From: Chloroflexota bacterium
GTDB lineage: Bacteria > Chloroflexota > Anaerolineae > Aggregatilineales > UBA2796
DNA length: 6,276 nt
Direction of reading: 5' to 3'
Assembly: GCA_003695215.1 (NCBI GenBank)
Contig: RFIM01000166.1
Span: 1 to 6,276 of the forward strand
Shown here: positions 5,494 through 6,276 of the stretch, one piece after another
How positions within the stretch are numbered: position 1 is the first letter of the stretch
Layout of the letters: each line of letters opens with the position of its first letter
Notes under the pieces: model-generated
Databases searched by the model: none
What the model saw: the letters and a program-made list of their open reading frames with translations, nothing else
What the model was told of the DNA's origin: nothing
Made by a program: the position numbers and the translations under genes

Positions 5494-6276
5494 CTGCTGT
5501 GCGTATGGCAAAGACGGAATGGCGCCGCGCACTTGAGTTGCAAGCGCGCCTGCGCGGCAAGCGCGCTGCACTAACCAAGCCAATGGCGCGCTGGGCAAAT
5601 TAGTGAGCGCATAGCCTTGATCGCGCAGATCGCACAAGCCTGCCAGAATGGCCGCCATGAAGGCATCGCCGGCGCCGGTTGCATCCACGACTTGTGCCAC
5701 TTGCGGCGCATCTGCATGGGCGATCTGGCCTTGATAGCGATAAGTACAGCCGCGCGCGCCAAGCGTGATTAGGATCAGCGGCGCGCTGTAGGGCAGGTCG
5801 CACAGCGCCGACTCGACATCGTGCGAGCCTGTCAGCAGCGCTAGCTCGCTCTCGCTCAGTTTGATGATATCCGCTTGTGCCAACGGCGCAGCTGCGAGCG
5901 CAGTGTCGGCGCTTTGCCAGAGCGCAGGGCGCCAGTTGATATCGTATGAGATGAGCGCGCCGTGCGCTTTGGCGCGCTCAATAGCGGCGAAGGTGGCGCT
6001 GCGCGCAGGCTCACTGACCAAGGAGACCGAGCCGCAATGGAACAGGTAGGTGTTTGCCAGCAGCTCTGCAGGCAGATCGTCGGGCGTGAGCGCGGCATGC
6101 GCGCCTTCATAGAAGGCGAAGGACGGATCGCCGCTATCCGAGAGCGAGACGAAGGCGAGCGTAGTCAGGCGCGTTGTGTCGCTGAACATGCCACGTACGT
6201 CCACGCCTTCGCTCTGCAGCAGTGCGCGCAAGCCCTGGCCGAACGAATCGCGCCCGACTTTGCCGATGAAAGCGGC
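5485..6276 (-). CDS. PfkB-family sugar kinase, fructokinase-like (N-terminus cut by window edge)
   Basis: This ribokinase/PfkB-family enzyme would phosphorylate a sugar with ATP in the cytoplasm. 263 residues are visible and the frame stays open to the window edge, where it reads AAFIGKVGRDSFGQGL, the typical end of the first third of fructokinases. Roughly 40-50 N-terminal residues are missing. The TTG at 6231 is an internal Leu, not a start. Counting from the edge, the protein shows FHCGSVSLVSEPARSAT (about 79-95), ISYDINWRPALW (109-120), KLSESEL (139-145), TLGARGCTY (171-179) and the signature VDATGAGDAF (197-206) with the catalytic base D204. The EPARSAT and YD-x-N-x-RPALW blocks point to fructokinase (ScrK-like) rather than ribokinase, adenosine kinase or 1-phosphofructokinase. 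A 2-keto-3-deoxygluconate kinase remains possible. It is convergent with the FAD oxidoreductase, the 3' ends overlapping by 9 bases, with no terminator hairpin between. Confidence 0.88.
   Translation of the reverse strand, partial: AAFIGKVGRDSFGQGLRALLQSEGVDVRGMFSDTTRLTTLAFVSLSDSGDPSFAFYEGAHAALTPDDLPAELLANTYLFHCGSVSLVSEPARSATFAAIERAKAHGALISYDINWRPALWQSADTALAAAPLAQADIIKLSESELALLTGSHDVESALCDLPYSAPLILITLGARGCTYRYQGQIAHADAPQVAQVVDATGAGDAFMAAILAGLCDLRDQGYALTNLPSAPLAWLVQRACRAGALATQVRGAIPSLPYAQQLA

Noticed and set aside
5485..6231. Complete kinase gene starting at 6231
   Set aside because: The codon there is TTG in the middle of a conserved segment, and the frame continues with family-typical residues to the window edge, so the gene is partial.
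1..6276. A novel defence, mobile or multi-gene system
   Set aside because: All coding regions but the lipoprotein belong to known housekeeping or metabolic families, and there are no long repeats, att-like sites, transposase or nuclease genes.

Overview
The window is GC-rich and gene-dense. It reads as a piece of bacterial chromosome carrying housekeeping and metabolic genes. My best guess for the host is a member of the Chloroflexota (Anaerolineae-like). This rests on the style of the MurD, on a short ribosomal-S1-like protein with three S1 domains, and on a small Cys-rich lipoprotein of a kind I associate with that phylum. There is no phylogenetic marker that settles it. I see no mobile element, CRISPR array, integrase or toxin system, and no stretch over about 155 bases without a gene.

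Left part (1-2275, minus strand): a partial terminator-like hairpin at the edge, then an uncharacterised secreted lipoprotein (83-754), then murD (857-2275), a cytoplasmic peptidoglycan-precursor ligase. The two genes face the same way, 102 bases apart, with no convincing terminator between them. The lipoprotein may therefore be read partly from murD and partly from its own weak extended -10 promoter.

Middle (2276-3745): a 203-base divergent intergenic region holds a cluster of 8-bp palindromes over the likely murD promoter and a perfect consensus sigma-70 promoter (TTGACA-17-TATAAT) for a three-domain S1 RNA-binding protein (2479-3561, plus). The S1 gene ends at a strong bidirectional hairpin terminator. 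This hairpin also ends the convergent tRNA-Ala(GGC) gene (3632-3704, minus), which has its own near-consensus promoter.

Right part (3847-6276): tsaE (3860-4354, plus), an ATPase for the t6A37 tRNA modification, starts 8 bases after a perfect extended -10 and so is probably leaderless. It overlaps by ATGA with a DAO-family FAD oxidoreductase (4351-5493, plus). Converging on that gene, with a 9-base overlap of the 3' ends, is the C-terminal three quarters or more of a fructokinase-like PfkB sugar kinase (5485-6276, minus), cut by the window edge.

The genes do not form one pathway. The common thread is growth functions (wall synthesis, translation, tRNA and tRNA modification) plus two catabolic-type enzymes. 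The most unusual observations are regulatory: the palindrome cluster, the consensus S1 promoter with a leader hairpin and poor ribosome binding site, and the leaderless tsaE. I found no evidence of a new multi-gene system.
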